A stretch of 64,000 nt of DNA from Pseudomonas gozinkensis (GTDB taxonomy: Bacteria; Pseudomonadota; Gammaproteobacteria; Pseudomonadales; Pseudomonadaceae), in contig NZ_CP062253.1 in NCBI RefSeq assembly GCF_014863585.1, positions 1 through 64,000 of the forward strand. Direction: 5' to 3'. Positions 1-13,301 of the stretch are shown here, one piece after another; the first letter of the stretch is position 1; each line of letters starts with the position of its first letter. Below the pieces are notes generated by a model. The model was not told the origin of the DNA, did not search any database, and saw only the letters and a program-made list of their open reading frames with translations. A program made the position numbers and the translations under genes.

Positions 1-1524
1 GTGTCAGTGGAACTTTGGCAGCAGTGCGTGGAGCTTTTGCGCGAAGAGCTGCCTGCCCAACAATTCAACACCTGGATCCGTCCACTACAGGTCGAAGCCG
101 AAGGCGACGAGTTGCGCGTCTACGCACCGAACCGTTTTGTTCTGGACTGGGTCAACGAAAAGTACCTGGGTCGTGTCCTTGAACTGCTGGATGAGCATGG
201 CAACGGTCTGGCACCGTCGCTTTCCTTATTAATAGGCAGCAAACGCAGTTCGGCGCCGCGTGCCGCACCGAATGCGCCATTGGCCGCTGCGCAAGTCTCC
301 CAGGCTCAGGTGAACGCCGCGCCGGCCAGCGCTCCGGCGCCAGCCCCGACCGCTGCACCGACCAAGCGCTCGACGCAGAAAACCGAAGAAATCAGTGAAG
401 AGCCGTCCCGCGACAGCTTCGATCCGATGGCCGGTGCCGCTTCGCAACAAGCTCCGGTTCGCGCCGAACAGCGCACCGTGCAGGTCGAAGGCGCGCTCAA
501 GCACACCAGCTACCTGAACCGCACCTTCACCTTCGAGAACTTCGTCGAAGGTAAATCCAACCAGCTCGCCCGTGCGGCGGCCTGGCAGGTGGCAGACAAC
601 CCGAAGCACGGCTACAACCCGCTCTTCCTTTATGGTGGCGTGGGTCTGGGTAAGACGCACTTGATGCACGCGGTGGGCAACCACCTGCTAAAGAAGAACC
701 CGAATGCCAAGGTCGTGTACCTGCATTCCGAGCGTTTCGTGGCCGACATGGTCAAGGCGCTGCAACTGAACGCGATCAACGAGTTCAAGCGTTTTTACCG
801 TTCGGTGGACGCCCTGTTGATCGACGACATTCAGTTCTTCGCCCGCAAGGAACGTTCCCAGGAAGAGTTTTTCCACACCTTCAACGCCCTGCTTGAAGGT
901 GGCCAGCAGGTCATCCTCACCAGTGACCGCTACCCGAAAGAAATCGAAGGACTGGAAGAGCGCCTCAAATCCCGCTTCGGCTGGGGCCTGACGGTCGCCG
1001 TCGAGCCGCCGGAACTGGAAACCCGCGTAGCGATCTTGATGAAAAAGGCCGACCAGGCCAAAGTCGAGTTGCCTCACGATGCGGCGTTCTTCATTGCCCA
1101 GCGCATTCGCTCCAACGTCCGTGAGCTGGAAGGCGCGCTGAAACGCGTGATCGCCCACTCGCACTTCATGGGCCGCGACATCACCATCGAGTTGATTCGC
1201 GAATCCCTGAAAGACCTGTTGGCGCTGCAGGACAAACTGGTCTCTGTGGATAACATTCAGCGCACGGTCGCCGAGTACTACAAGATCAAGATCTCCGACC
1301 TGCTGTCCAAACGCCGCTCGCGTTCGGTCGCGCGTCCGCGTCAGGTGGCCATGGCATTGTCCAAGGAACTGACCAACCACAGCCTGCCGGAAATCGGCGA
1401 TGTGTTTGGCGGCCGCGACCACACGACCGTGTTGCACGCCTGCCGCAAGATCAACGAACTTAAGGAATCCGACGCGGACATCCGCGAGGACTACAAGAAC
1501 CTGCTGCGTACACTGACTACTTGA
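1..1524 (+). CDS. dnaA: Chromosomal replication initiator DnaA
   Basis: DnaA binds 9-bp boxes at oriC, oligomerises with ATP and opens the origin. The 507-residue product has all four domains: an N-terminal interaction domain (about 1-85), a long Ala/Pro-rich linker (about 85-170), an AAA+ core with Walker [10 protein letters not shown] (K218) and Walker B LLIDDIQF (D275-D276), and a C-terminal box-binding domain with the signature [11 protein letters not shown] (from G470). It starts with GTG at base 1, the usual Pseudomonas start (MSVELWQQC). The product is longer than the E. coli protein (467 residues) because of the linker. A DnaA 9-mer lies inside the gene at 1245-1253. It heads the dnaA-dnaN-recF-gyrB block; its promoter and oriC lie outside the window. 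Confidence 0.99.
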   Translation: MSVELWQQCVELLREELPAQQFNTWIRPLQVEAEGDELRVYAPNRFVLDWVNEKYLGRVLELLDEHGNGLAPSLSLLIGSKRSSAPRAAPNAPLAAAQVSQAQVNAAPASAPAPAPTAAPTKRSTQKTEEISEEPSRDSFDPMAGAASQQAPVRAEQRTVQVEGALKHTSYLNRTFTFENFVEGKSNQLARAAAWQVADNPKHGYNPLFLYGGVGLGKTHLMHAVGNHLLKKNPNAKVVYLHSERFVADMVKALQLNAINEFKRFYRSVDALLIDDIQFFARKERSQEEFFHTFNALLEGGQQVILTSDRYPKEIEGLEERLKSRFGWGLTVAVEPPELETRVAILMKKADQAKVELPHDAAFFIAQRIRSNVRELEGALKRVIAHSHFMGRDITIELIRESLKDLLALQDKLVSVDNIQRTVAEYYKIKISDLLSKRRSRSVARPRQVAMALSKELTNHSLPEIGDVFGGRDHTTVLHACRKINELKESDADIREDYKNLLRTLTT

Positions 1525-1563
1525 TGAACACCAGCGCAGCTTATTAAGGCAAGGGACTAGACC

Positions 1564-2667
1564 ATGCATTTCACCATTCAACGCGAAGCCCTGTTGAAAC
1601 CCCTGCAACTGGTCGCAGGCGTCGTCGAGCGCCGACAGACCTTGCCGGTACTGTCCAACGTGCTGTTGGTCGTCGATGGCCAGCAACTGTCGCTGACCGG
1701 TACCGACCTCGAAGTCGAGCTGGTCGGTCGGGTGCAACTCGAAGAGCCGGCTGAAACTGGCTCCATCACCGTGCCCGCGCGCAAGCTGATGGATATCTGC
1801 AAAAGCCTGCCGAACGATGCGCTGATCGACATCAAGGTCGATGAGCAGAAGCTGGTGGTGAAAGCCGGCCGTAGCCGTTTCACCCTGTCGACCCTGCCGG
1901 CCAATGACTTCCCGACTGTGGAAGAAGGCCCGGGCTCGCTGACTACCAGCCTGGATCAAAGCAAGCTGCGTCGCCTGATTGAACGCACCAGTTTCGCCAT
2001 GGCCCAGCAGGATGTGCGTTACTACCTCAACGGCATGTTGCTGGAAGTGTCGACTGGCATTATTCGTGCCGTGGCCACCGACGGTCACCGTCTGGCCATG
2101 TGCTCGATGCAGGCCGACATCGGTCAGCAGGAACGCCATCAGGTGATCGTGCCGCGTAAAGGTATTCTCGAACTGGCGCGTTTGCTCACCGAGCCGGACG
2201 GCAACGTCAGCATCGTCCTGGGCCAGCACCACATTCGTGCGACCACCGGCGAATTCACCTTCACCTCGAAACTGGTCGACGGCAAATTCCCGGATTACGA
2301 GCGCGTGCTGCCGAAGGGCGGCGACAAACTGGTACTGGGTGATCGTCAGGCGTTGCGTGAAGCGTTCAGCCGTACCGCGATTCTGTCCAACGAGAAGTAC
2401 CGCGGCATCCGTCTGCAACTGGCCAGTGGTCAGCTGAAGATCCAGGCCAACAACCCGGAGCAGGAAGAGGCGGAAGAAGAAGTAGGCGTGGAATACAACG
2501 GCGGCTCCCTGGAGATCGGCTTCAACGTCAGCTATCTGCTGGACGTGCTGGGCGTGATGACCACCGAGCAGGTTCGTCTGATCCTGTCCGACTCCAACAG
2601 CAGTGCGCTGGTGCAAGAGTCCGACAATGACGATTCGGCTTATGTTGTCATGCCGATGCGTCTGTAA
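1564..2667 (+). CDS. dnaN: DNA polymerase III beta sliding clamp
   Basis: This is the ring-shaped processivity clamp that tethers DNA polymerase III and other clamp-binding proteins to DNA. The 367-residue length is the usual one, and the sequence runs from MHFTIQREALLKPLQ to the family's typical C-terminal VVMPMRL tail, covering three clamp domains. It starts 39 bp after dnaA, with an AAGG element upstream of ATG 1564, and is followed by recF after 14 bp. The spacing supports co-transcription with dnaA and recF. No DnaA box was seen in the dnaA-dnaN gap. Confidence 0.99.
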   Translation: MHFTIQREALLKPLQLVAGVVERRQTLPVLSNVLLVVDGQQLSLTGTDLEVELVGRVQLEEPAETGSITVPARKLMDICKSLPNDALIDIKVDEQKLVVKAGRSRFTLSTLPANDFPTVEEGPGSLTTSLDQSKLRRLIERTSFAMAQQDVRYYLNGMLLEVSTGIIRAVATDGHRLAMCSMQADIGQQERHQVIVPRKGILELARLLTEPDGNVSIVLGQHHIRATTGEFTFTSKLVDGKFPDYERVLPKGGDKLVLGDRQALREAFSRTAILSNEKYRGIRLQLASGQLKIQANNPEQEEAEEEVGVEYNGGSLEIGFNVSYLLDVLGVMTTEQVRLILSDSNSSALVQESDNDDSAYVVMPMRL

Positions 2668-2681
2668 TCAGCTGACTCTGG

Positions 2682-6208
<3,527 letters not shown>

Positions 6209-6239
6209 TCACTTTGCACGCATAACCGAAGTCATACCA

Positions 6240-6273
6240 AGCCCGGTGGATCTTTGATTCATCGGGTTTTTTT
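6240..6273 (+). terminator. Rho-independent terminator after gyrB
   Basis: An 11-bp stem (CCCGGTGGATC pairing with GATTCATCGGG, including G-U pairs) with a short loop is followed by a run of seven T. It lies about 30 bp after the gyrB stop and closes the dnaA-dnaN-recF-gyrB transcription unit. Confidence 0.85.
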
Positions 6274-6422
6274 ATGTTCGAATGCGCCACTAAACCGACG
6301 GCCTTTTTCCGACAACAATGTATGCATTTGTAAGCCACCATTGATTCTATGGAGGTGTCAGTGTGAATCTCTTCCGGGTCAAAGGAAGGATTCAGATCAC
6401 CCCAATCCGCGGAGGATTTACC

Positions 6423-7241
6423 TTGAGCGAGCAGCACCGGTCTTTCGAAGACCTGAAGCACCAATCGGAAGATGGCTTTGAATTCTGGTCCGCCCGAGAG
6501 CTCGCCCCTCTCCTGGAGTACCGTGATTGGCGAAACTTCGAAAACGTCATTAGCAAAGCCGTGCAAGCCTGCGAACTCAGTAATCATCGCATCGCAGACC
6601 ATTTCGTTGACGTCACCAAAATGGTTTTGTTGGGGTCCGGTTCCCGGCGGTCAGTGAAGGATATTCAGCTTTCTCGGTATGCCTGTTATCTGATAGTTCA
6701 AAACGGAGACCCGATCAAACCGGTTATTGCCGCGGGGCAGACTTATTTCGCAATCCAGACCCGACGTCAGGAATTGGCGGACGACGTTTCATTTCAGAAG
6801 CTGAAGGATGATCAGAAGCGCCTGCTTTTGCGTAATGAGTTACGTGAGCACAACAAGCAATTGGTGGAAGTAGCACAACAGGCCGGCGTTGAAACCGGCC
6901 TGGACTTTGCCATTTTCCAGAATCACGGTTACCAAGGGCTATATGGCGGCCTTGATCAGAAAGCTATCCATCAACGAAAAGGGCTTAAAAAGAGCCAGAA
7001 AATTCTTGATCATATGGGTTCAACCGAACTGGCTGCTAACTTGTTCCGTGCTACACAAGCGGAGGACAAATTGCGGCGTGATAACGTCCAAGGCAAGCAG
7101 CAGGCCAATAAAGTCCATCTGGACGTCGGTAGAAAGGTGCGAGAAACCATCGCAGAGCTTGGCGGTACCATGCCGGAAGATTTACCGGTTCCGGAGAGCA
7201 GCATTAAAGAGATTGAGTCCGCAGCCAAGAAATTACAGTGA
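6423..7241 (+). CDS. dinD: DNA damage-inducible protein D (DinD/BRO family)
   Basis: The 272-residue product closely matches E. coli DinD in recalled sequence (for example SRYACYLIVQNGDPIKPVIAAGQTYFAIQ and GLYGGLDQKAIHQRKGLKK). E. coli DinD is SOS-induced and acts on RecA filaments. TTG 6423 was chosen because it aligns with the E. coli start and has GGAGG at 6411-6415, seven bases upstream. An in-frame GTG at 6363 with its own GGAGG at 6351-6355 would add 20 residues. No CTG-N10-CAG LexA box is visible between gyrB and this gene, so SOS control is not shown. PAO1 has no gene here (gyrB is followed by plsC), so it is probably an acquisition. It converges with the response regulator, 14 bp away. 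Confidence 0.92.
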   Translation: MSEQHRSFEDLKHQSEDGFEFWSARELAPLLEYRDWRNFENVISKAVQACELSNHRIADHFVDVTKMVLLGSGSRRSVKDIQLSRYACYLIVQNGDPIKPVIAAGQTYFAIQTRRQELADDVSFQKLKDDQKRLLLRNELREHNKQLVEVAQQAGVETGLDFAIFQNHGYQGLYGGLDQKAIHQRKGLKKSQKILDHMGSTELAANLFRATQAEDKLRRDNVQGKQQANKVHLDVGRKVRETIAELGGTMPEDLPVPESSIKEIESAAKKLQ

Positions 7242-7255
7242 TTTCTTGATCCAGG

Positions 7256-7975
7256 TTACTCGCTGCCTGCCGCCACACTCTCCAACCGATACCCATACCC
7301 ATAAATCGTCAACAACTGCCAACCCCGATCCGCCGTCAGTCCAAGCTTGTTGCGCAGGCGATAGATATGGGTGTCCAGTGGTCGCGACGTCGACATTTCT
7401 TCGTGGGGCCAGAATCGTTCGTACAGATAGTCTCGTGACAGCGGTCGGCCGAGGTTGCTGAACAGGCAATGGGCGAGACGATATTCGCGCTCGGTCATGA
7501 CGATCGGTTTTCCGTCACGGGTGACGGTCAGTTCGGCGTCGTCGAACACCAGGTCATTGAAACGCAGGACTTCGGCCGGGGCGCTTCGTTGCAGACTGTG
7601 CCGACGCAATACCGCCGCCACGCGCGCCTTCAGTTCGTTGGGCCGAAATGGCTTGCTGACGTAATCGTCGGCCCCGGCGTTCAGGGCCTGGACGATGTCG
7701 CTCTCACCATCGCGGCTGGTGAGCATGATGGCGGCCGGCGGCGCTTCCATGTGTTCGCGGGTCCAGCGCAACAGCGCCAGGCCGGTGAGGTCGGGCAATT
7801 GCCAGTCGAGAATCAGCAGGTCGAAGGTTTCCCGGCGCAACTGTCGCAGCAGGTCTTCACCGCTTTCGAAGCTGTGCAGTGACCAGGGCTGTCCTCCGGC
7901 CTCGGCCATTTGTTGCAGGGTCTGCTCGACCCGGCGCAGTTCGGCGGGTTCATCGTCCAGTATCGCAACGCGCAT
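7256..7975 (-). CDS. OmpR-family response regulator
   Basis: The 239-residue product has an N-terminal receiver domain (acidic pair D7-D8, phosphoacceptor D57 in LLILDWQLPD, Lys in YVSKPFRPNE) and a C-terminal winged-helix DNA-binding domain (about 140-230, ending SRDYLYERFWPHEE and IYRLRNKLG). It is divergent from the histidine kinase gene at 8142, with a 166-bp gap that should hold both promoters, so the two probably form a phosphorelay pair. The target genes are unknown. Its neighbours do not suggest a signal. Confidence 0.93.
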   Translation of the reverse strand: MRVAILDDEPAELRRVEQTLQQMAEAGGQPWSLHSFESGEDLLRQLRRETFDLLILDWQLPDLTGLALLRWTREHMEAPPAAIMLTSRDGESDIVQALNAGADDYVSKPFRPNELKARVAAVLRRHSLQRSAPAEVLRFNDLVFDDAELTVTRDGKPIVMTEREYRLAHCLFSNLGRPLSRDYLYERFWPHEEMSTSRPLDTHIYRLRNKLGLTADRGWQLLTIYGYGYRLESVAAGSE

Positions 7976-8141
7976 ACGCGGTGGTTCCTTGTCGCTCGGG
8001 CAATGGGTGCCGGTCTTATCGGCTCACTCCATGCAGTGAAAGTAAGCGGCACGCCGTGGGGTGAGCCGCTATGATTCTTCGGGTCTACGTCCTCAGACCG
8101 GCCGCCTATGAAACCATTCAACCCGCCCTGCCCTGTTTCCC

Positions 8142-9683
8142 ATGAATAACCACCGCCGACACGAAAGTCGTGTACCCAGCCAGGTTCAGCGTTTATTCCG
8201 GCAACTGGTGCGCGAGTGGGTGTGGATAAGTCTAGTGCTGTTGCCGCTGACTGCACTGCTTTCCTGGCGTGCGCAGATCAATTTGCATGACCCGGCGCCG
8301 TTGATGGGCGCGGGACTCTCGGTGACCATGGTCGCGTGTGTACTTGGGTTGCTGCTATGGCGCCCGCGTCTGGCGCTCTGGCTGACATTGGGCGGGATGG
8401 CCTGCGTGCTGCTGACCAGTGCGGGTCTGGCGGAGATGAAGCGTTGGTGGTCGCCGACGCCGGCGGTGCTGGGCATGTTGTTCGGTTACTTGATCTGGAA
8501 CTGGCGACGCCTGAGTGTGGTGCTGACCTACTTCGGCTGGGAGCTGGCGCGGCTGGACAGTGAACCGAAAGTCTTTCCCGAACGGCGTCGGGCGCAGTTT
8601 CCCAGCGCGGACCGCTTGCAGGGGCAGATCATGGCGCTTGAGCAAGCCATGAGCCGCACCCGCGATACTCGCCGATTCATCGCCGACGGGCTGGAATATC
8701 TGCCGGTCGCGACCCTGATCAGCGATCCCCGGGGGCAAGTCCTGTTGGGCAATCGCAAGGCCCGGAGTCTGTTCGATCACAACCTGGTGGGCGAGGATAT
8801 CCTCGATCAACTGGCGAGCCTGGGCTATCCGGAGTTGTCCACAGATCCGCGCCCGACGCTCTCCGAGCTGCCTCTGCTGGAGTTTCGTGACCACAAGGAA
8901 CGTAGCCTGCGCCTGGAACGAGCCGCATTGTTGCCGGTAGATGGAGACCTGCCGATCGGCTGGCTCCTGAGTCTCACCGACCTGAGCGCAGAACGGGCCG
9001 CCGAGGAACAACGTGGTGTGTTGCTACGCTTCCTGTCCCATGACCTGCGCGCCCCGCATTCGGCGATTCTCGCTCTGCTCGAGGTACACCGACATCAGAC
9101 GGGAACGGATTCGCCGCTGTTCGAACAGATTGAGCGCCAGGTACGCCGGGCGCTGGAACTCACCGACGGCTTCGTTCTGTTGGCCCGGGCCGAGTCCGAG
9201 GCATATCAGTTTCAACCGAGCCTGTTCGGGATGCTGGTCATGGACGTGCTGGACCAGGCACTGCCCATCGCCCAGCAAAAACGCATCGAACTCTTGAGCG
9301 ATATGGACGAACAATCCCAGGAGCGCCTGATCCTGGCCGATCAGGGCTTGCTGACCCGCGCACTGTTCAACCTGCTGGAAAATGCGATCAAGTACAGCCC
9401 GGCCGGATCCACCGTCGACCTGCGTGTCATTTGCCACGACGACTGGCTGCGTTGTGAACTGACCGATCAAGGCAAAGGCATCGCTTCAGAGGAACTGCCC
9501 GATCTGTTCAGCCAGTACCGGCGCTTTTCTTCTGCGCAGGGCATCGATGGTGTGGGGTTGGGGTTGTCGATGGTCAAAGCCGTGGTGGATCACCATGGCG
9601 GCCGAATCGAATGCCTGAGCGTGGTCGATCAAGGCACGACATTCCGTCTGGAGCTGCCGCTGATCGCTGAAGAGCAGGCATAA
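8142..9683 (+). CDS. Membrane sensor histidine kinase with CHASE2-type transmembrane module but no CHASE2 domain
   Basis: The 513-residue product has four predicted membrane spans within residues 27-120, a PAS-like segment (about 180-285), a HisKA domain with phosphoacceptor H300 (FLSHDLRAPHS) and an HATPase_c domain (N box NLLENAIKYSP, DQGKGI, GVGLGLSMVKAVVDHHGG). The sequence WWSPTPAVLGMLFGYLIWNW followed by RRL resembles the last span of CHASE2 kinases. However, only about 12 residues separate the first and second spans, where a CHASE2 sensor domain of roughly 280 residues would normally sit. It probably phosphorylates the divergent regulator at 7256-7975. The signal is unknown. Confidence 0.9.
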   Translation: MNNHRRHESRVPSQVQRLFRQLVREWVWISLVLLPLTALLSWRAQINLHDPAPLMGAGLSVTMVACVLGLLLWRPRLALWLTLGGMACVLLTSAGLAEMKRWWSPTPAVLGMLFGYLIWNWRRLSVVLTYFGWELARLDSEPKVFPERRRAQFPSADRLQGQIMALEQAMSRTRDTRRFIADGLEYLPVATLISDPRGQVLLGNRKARSLFDHNLVGEDILDQLASLGYPELSTDPRPTLSELPLLEFRDHKERSLRLERAALLPVDGDLPIGWLLSLTDLSAERAAEEQRGVLLRFLSHDLRAPHSAILALLEVHRHQTGTDSPLFEQIERQVRRALELTDGFVLLARAESEAYQFQPSLFGMLVMDVLDQALPIAQQKRIELLSDMDEQSQERLILADQGLLTRALFNLLENAIKYSPAGSTVDLRVICHDDWLRCELTDQGKGIASEELPDLFSQYRRFSSAQGIDGVGLGLSMVKAVVDHHGGRIECLSVVDQGTTFRLELPLIAEEQA

Positions 9684-9708
9684 AAAAACCGGCTATATCA
9701 GCCGGTTT
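9684..9708. terminator. Bidirectional rho-independent terminator
   Basis: The perfect stem AACCGGCT/AGCCGGTT with a five-base loop has an A run on its left and Ts on its right. It lies directly after the kinase stop and could serve both the kinase (+) and, less directly, the plsC end (-). The stretch from 9709 to 9840 holds no gene; it ends with a DnaA 9-mer at 9828-9836. Confidence 0.8.
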
Positions 9709-9840
9709 CCTTACTTCCGAAAAAAACTTATGCACCTTTTACGGTGTTTTAGCAGCTTCGGAAATATATAAGTAAATCAGTCACTTAATTTGATAATTCG
9801 GGACTTTGCGAACAAACCGTACACAGGTTATCCACAAATC

Positions 9841-10620
9841 TCAGACAGCGATCTGATCGTTCGCAGCCGGTGCCTGAGGGGACGGAGGCAGCGAGCCCAT
9901 TTCCCGTTGCGTCTTTTCGTTCCACGCCTGCACCCGATCATTCAGATCGGCGATGGCGCGAGGGCCGTTGCCTTCGGCGTACATCGGTTCACCAATCACC
10001 ACGGTGATCACGCCCGGCTTTTTACCCCAACCGATTTTCGGCCAGAACTTGCCGGCATTGTGCGCAATCGGCAGCACTGGAAGCGCCGCATTCACCGCCA
10101 ATGCGCTACCACTGCGGGAGAACTTGCCGATGGTGCCGTGGGGAACGCGAGTGCCTTCAGGGAAGATCAGCACCCAGACATTGTCCTTGAGCAATTCATC
10201 ACCTTTTGCTGCGACTTGCTTGAGCGCAGCTTTGGGGTTGTCGCGATCAATCGCGATCGGCCGCAGCATGGCCATGGCCCAGCCGAAGAACGGTACGTAC
10301 AGCAATTCGCGCTTGAGCACCTGGCTCAAGGGCGAGAAATAAGCGGAGAGAAAGAACGTCTCCCAGGTGCTCTGGTGGTTCGATTGAATCACGCAGGGCC
10401 GGTCAGGCACGTTTTCCGCGCCTTTGACTTCGTAACGGATACCGAGGAACACCTTGGTCAACCACAAGGCGCAACGGCACCAGTACACGTTGATGAAACG
10501 ATAGCGCGCCTTGAACGGCAGAAAGGGCGCGATAAAAAAGCTCAGGCTGCACCACAGCAAGGACGTGGTGCCCAGCAGCAGGTAAAAGAGGAAAATTCTG
10601 ATGGCCTGCAGTATCGACAT
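9841..10620 (-). CDS. plsC: 1-acyl-sn-glycerol-3-phosphate acyltransferase (PlsC family)
   Basis: Family members acylate lysophosphatidate in phospholipid synthesis at the inner membrane. The 259-residue product has an N-terminal hydrophobic segment (about 3-40), the acyltransferase motif I variant NHQSTWE, motif II around RELLYVPFFGWAM, and motif III IFPEGTR. The start ATG 10620 (MSILQAIRIFLFY) was preferred over an upstream ATG at 10665 because it begins the membrane anchor; neither has a strong ribosome binding site. It is the last gene of glyQ-glyS-gmhB-plsC on the minus strand, the order recalled for PAO1 PA0009-PA0005. Confidence 0.93.
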   Translation of the reverse strand: MSILQAIRIFLFYLLLGTTSLLWCSLSFFIAPFLPFKARYRFINVYWCRCALWLTKVFLGIRYEVKGAENVPDRPCVIQSNHQSTWETFFLSAYFSPLSQVLKRELLYVPFFGWAMAMLRPIAIDRDNPKAALKQVAAKGDELLKDNVWVLIFPEGTRVPHGTIGKFSRSGSALAVNAALPVLPIAHNAGKFWPKIGWGKKPGVITVVIGEPMYAEGNGPRAIADLNDRVQAWNEKTQREMGSLPPSPQAPAANDQIAV

Positions 10621-10702
10621 GGCGACGTTTACCGTTACGGGCAATGCCCGACTGTTCAAGCGCACTCCCGATCAATCCCTGGTCAGGAACTTCAGAAGCA
10701 CT

Positions 10703-11236
10703 CTAGTTGTGGATAAGTTCTGCGGCAATCGCCGCGAGATCGTCAAAAATCAGGGTGCCCACCGGCAAGGTCTTGGCCTGAGTCTTTTCGCCTTTCCCGG
10801 TCTTTACCAAAACGGGCTGTGAATCGACGGCTTTGGCGGCCTCCAGGTCACCAAGGCTGTCGCCGACGAACCAGACATTCGTCAGCGCCACGTTGTAATG
10901 CTGCGCGATGGTTTTCAACATCCCCGGTTTCGGCTTGCGACAGTCGCAACCCTCGTCCGGCCCATGCGGGCAATACACGATCAGCCCGACTTCACCGCCC
11001 TGCTCCGCCACCAGCGTGCGCAGGCGCGCGTGCATGGCGTCGAGGGTGGCGAGGTCGTAGTAGCCGCGAGCAATGCCCGACTGGTTGGTGGCGACCGCCA
11101 CCGTCCAGCCGGCCTTGCTCAACTGCGCAATCGCTTCGATCGAGCCGGGCAGCGGAATCCACTCCTCCACCGACTTGATGTAAGCGTCGGAGTCGTAATT
11201 GATCACTCCGTCCCGATCGAGAATCAGCAGTTTCAA
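10703..11236 (-). CDS. gmhB: D-glycero-beta-D-manno-heptose-1,7-bisphosphate 7-phosphatase
   Basis: GmhB removes the 7-phosphate during ADP-heptose synthesis for the LPS inner core. The 177-residue HAD-superfamily product has the nucleophile motif LDRDGV (D7 and D9) near its N-terminus, TNQSGIARG, the zinc-binding pattern CPHGPDEGCDCRKP and the late acidic motif FVGDSLGDLEAA. TTG 11236 was chosen because it places DRDG at the expected position and has GAGG upstream; extending further would run into glyS. It starts 10 bp after the glyS stop, so it is in the same operon. A DnaA 9-mer overlaps its 3' end (10708-10716). Confidence 0.95.
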   Translation of the reverse strand: MKLLILDRDGVINYDSDAYIKSVEEWIPLPGSIEAIAQLSKAGWTVAVATNQSGIARGYYDLATLDAMHARLRTLVAEQGGEVGLIVYCPHGPDEGCDCRKPKPGMLKTIAQHYNVALTNVWFVGDSLGDLEAAKAVDSQPVLVKTGKGEKTQAKTLPVGTLIFDDLAAIAAELIHN

Positions 11237-11246
11237 CAGCAATCCC

Positions 11247-13301
11247 TCAACCCAGCAGCGAAATGTCGGCAACGCCCAGGAACAGGCCACGCAGACGCGC
11301 CAGCAGCGCGTAACGGTTGGCCCGTACATTGGCGTCTTCGGCATTGACCATCACCGCGTCGAAGAACGCGTCCACCGGTTCGCGCAGGGCAGCCAGACGT
11401 GCCAGTGATTCGTTGTACTGACGCGCCGCAGCCATTGGCTGTACAGCCTGGTCCGCTTGCTGGATCGCCGAGTACAGCGAGAACTCGTTGGCGTTGTCGA
11501 AGTACTTGGCCTGGACTTCGGTCGGCACCGAGCCTTCCACTTTGCTCAGCAGATTCGACACACGCTTGTTCACCGCCGCCAGCGCTGCCGCTTCCGGCAG
11601 TTTGCGGAAGGCCTGAACCGCTTGCACACGCTGGTCGAAGTCCAGCGCCGAACCCGGCTTCAGGGCACGTACCGACAGGTAGGTGGCCACATCCACGCCT
11701 TCGTCTTCGTAACGCGCACGCAGACGGTCGAAGATGAACTCCAGCACCGCGTCGTTCAGGCCGGCAGCCTTGACCTTGGCGCCGAACGCATTCACGGCGA
11801 AAGCCACGGCGTCGTTCAGGTCCAGATCCAGTTGTTTCTCGATCAGGATCCGCAGCACGCCCAGTGCCGCACGGCGCAGGGCATACGGGTCTTTGCTGCC
11901 GGTCGGCAGCATTCCGATACCGAAGATGCCGACCAGGGTGTCGAGCTTGTCGGCGATGGCCACGGCCGCACCGGTCAGGGTGGCAGGCAGTTCAGCGCCG
12001 GCACCGCGCGGCATGTACTGCTCGTTCAGCGCCAGGGCGACGTCTTCCGGCTCGCCGTCATTGAGGGCGTAGTAGTAGCCGGCGACACCTTGCATCTCCG
12101 GGAACTCGCCGACCATTTCGGTGGCCAGGTCGCACTTGGACAGCAGGCCTGCACGGGCAGCCCACGAAGCGTTGCCGCCAATGCGTGCGGCGATGTACGC
12201 GGCCAGTTTCGACACGCGCTCGGCCTTGTCGTAGACGCTGCCGAGTTTTTCCTGGAACACCACGTTCTGCAGGCGATCGTTGAACGCTTCGAGCTTCTGC
12301 TTCTTGTCCTGCTTGAAGAAGAATTCGGCGTCAGTCAGACGTGGGCGAACCACCTTCTCGTTACCGGCGATGATCTGCTGCGGGTCTTTGGATTCGATGT
12401 TGGCCACGGTAATGAAACGTGGCAGCAACTTGCCGTCGGCATCCAGCAGGCAGAAGTACTTCTGGTTGTCCTGCATGGTGGTGATCAGCGCTTCCTGAGG
12501 CACATCGAGGAAACGTTCCTCGAACGAGCACACCAGCGGCACCGGCCACTCGACCAGCGCGGTCACTTCGTCGAGCAGCGCCGGCGGCACGATCGCGGTG
12601 CCTTCCTGGCGGGTCGCCAGCTCTTCGGTGCGCTTGCTGATGATTTCGCGACGCTCGTTGGCGTCGGCCAGCACATACGCGGCACGCAGATCGGCCAGGT
12701 AGCTCGACGGCGAACCGATGCGCACGCTTTCCGGGTGGTGGAAACGGTGGCCACGGGATTCACGGCCAGCCTTCTGCGCGAGGATCGTGCAGTCGATGAC
12801 CTGGTCGCCGAGCAGCATTACCAGCCACTGGGTCGGACGCACGAACTCTTCCTTGCGCGCACCCCAACGCATGCGTTTCGGGATCGGCAGGTCGTTCAGC
12901 GAGTCTTCGACGATGGTCGGCAGCAGGCTGGCGGTCGGCTTGCCGGCGATGTTCTGGCTGTAGCGCAGTTTCGGACCGCTCTGGTCGATTTCGCTCAGCT
13001 CGACGCCGCACTTCTTGGCAAAGCCCAGTGCCGCTTGAGTCGGGTTGCCTTCGGCGTCGAACGCAGCCTGACGTGGCGGGCCGTCGAGGTTGATGCTGCG
13101 ATCCGGCTGCTGGGTGGCCAGCGCGGTGATCAGCACGGCCAGACGACGCGGCGCGGCGTAGACGGTTTTGGTCTCGTAATTCAGGCCGGCCGCCTGCAGG
13201 CCCTTGTCGATACCGGCCAGGAATGCTTCGGCCAGAGTGTTCAGGGCTTTGGGTGGCAGTTCTTCGGTGCCCAGTTCAACCAGAAAATCTTGAGCACTCA
13301 T
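11247..13301 (-). CDS. glyS: Glycyl-tRNA synthetase beta subunit
   Basis: This is the beta subunit of the alpha2beta2 bacterial glycyl-tRNA synthetase, which contributes tRNA recognition. It is 684 residues, the usual size, beginning [20 protein letters not shown], the strongly conserved family N-terminus. The start overlaps the glyQ stop by 4 bases, indicating coupled translation of the two subunits. gmhB follows after 10 bp. Confidence 0.98.
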   Translation of the reverse strand: MSAQDFLVELGTEELPPKALNTLAEAFLAGIDKGLQAAGLNYETKTVYAAPRRLAVLITALATQQPDRSINLDGPPRQAAFDAEGNPTQAALGFAKKCGVELSEIDQSGPKLRYSQNIAGKPTASLLPTIVEDSLNDLPIPKRMRWGARKEEFVRPTQWLVMLLGDQVIDCTILAQKAGRESRGHRFHHPESVRIGSPSSYLADLRAAYVLADANERREIISKRTEELATRQEGTAIVPPALLDEVTALVEWPVPLVCSFEERFLDVPQEALITTMQDNQKYFCLLDADGKLLPRFITVANIESKDPQQIIAGNEKVVRPRLTDAEFFFKQDKKQKLEAFNDRLQNVVFQEKLGSVYDKAERVSKLAAYIAARIGGNASWAARAGLLSKCDLATEMVGEFPEMQGVAGYYYALNDGEPEDVALALNEQYMPRGAGAELPATLTGAAVAIADKLDTLVGIFGIGMLPTGSKDPYALRRAALGVLRILIEKQLDLDLNDAVAFAVNAFGAKVKAAGLNDAVLEFIFDRLRARYEDEGVDVATYLSVRALKPGSALDFDQRVQAVQAFRKLPEAAALAAVNKRVSNLLSKVEGSVPTEVQAKYFDNANEFSLYSAIQQADQAVQPMAAARQYNESLARLAALREPVDAFFDAVMVNAEDANVRANRYALLARLRGLFLGVADISLLG

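Noticed and set aside
1525..1563. A second replication origin between dnaA and dnaN
   Set aside because: The gap is only 39 bp and contains no DnaA 9-mer or AT-rich repeat; oriC should be upstream of base 1.
688..2616. Long open frame on the minus strand across dnaA and dnaN (642 codons)
   Set aside because: It is antisense to two certain genes. Long antisense frames of this kind are common in GC-rich DNA and the translation is low-complexity (His/Gln/Val-rich).
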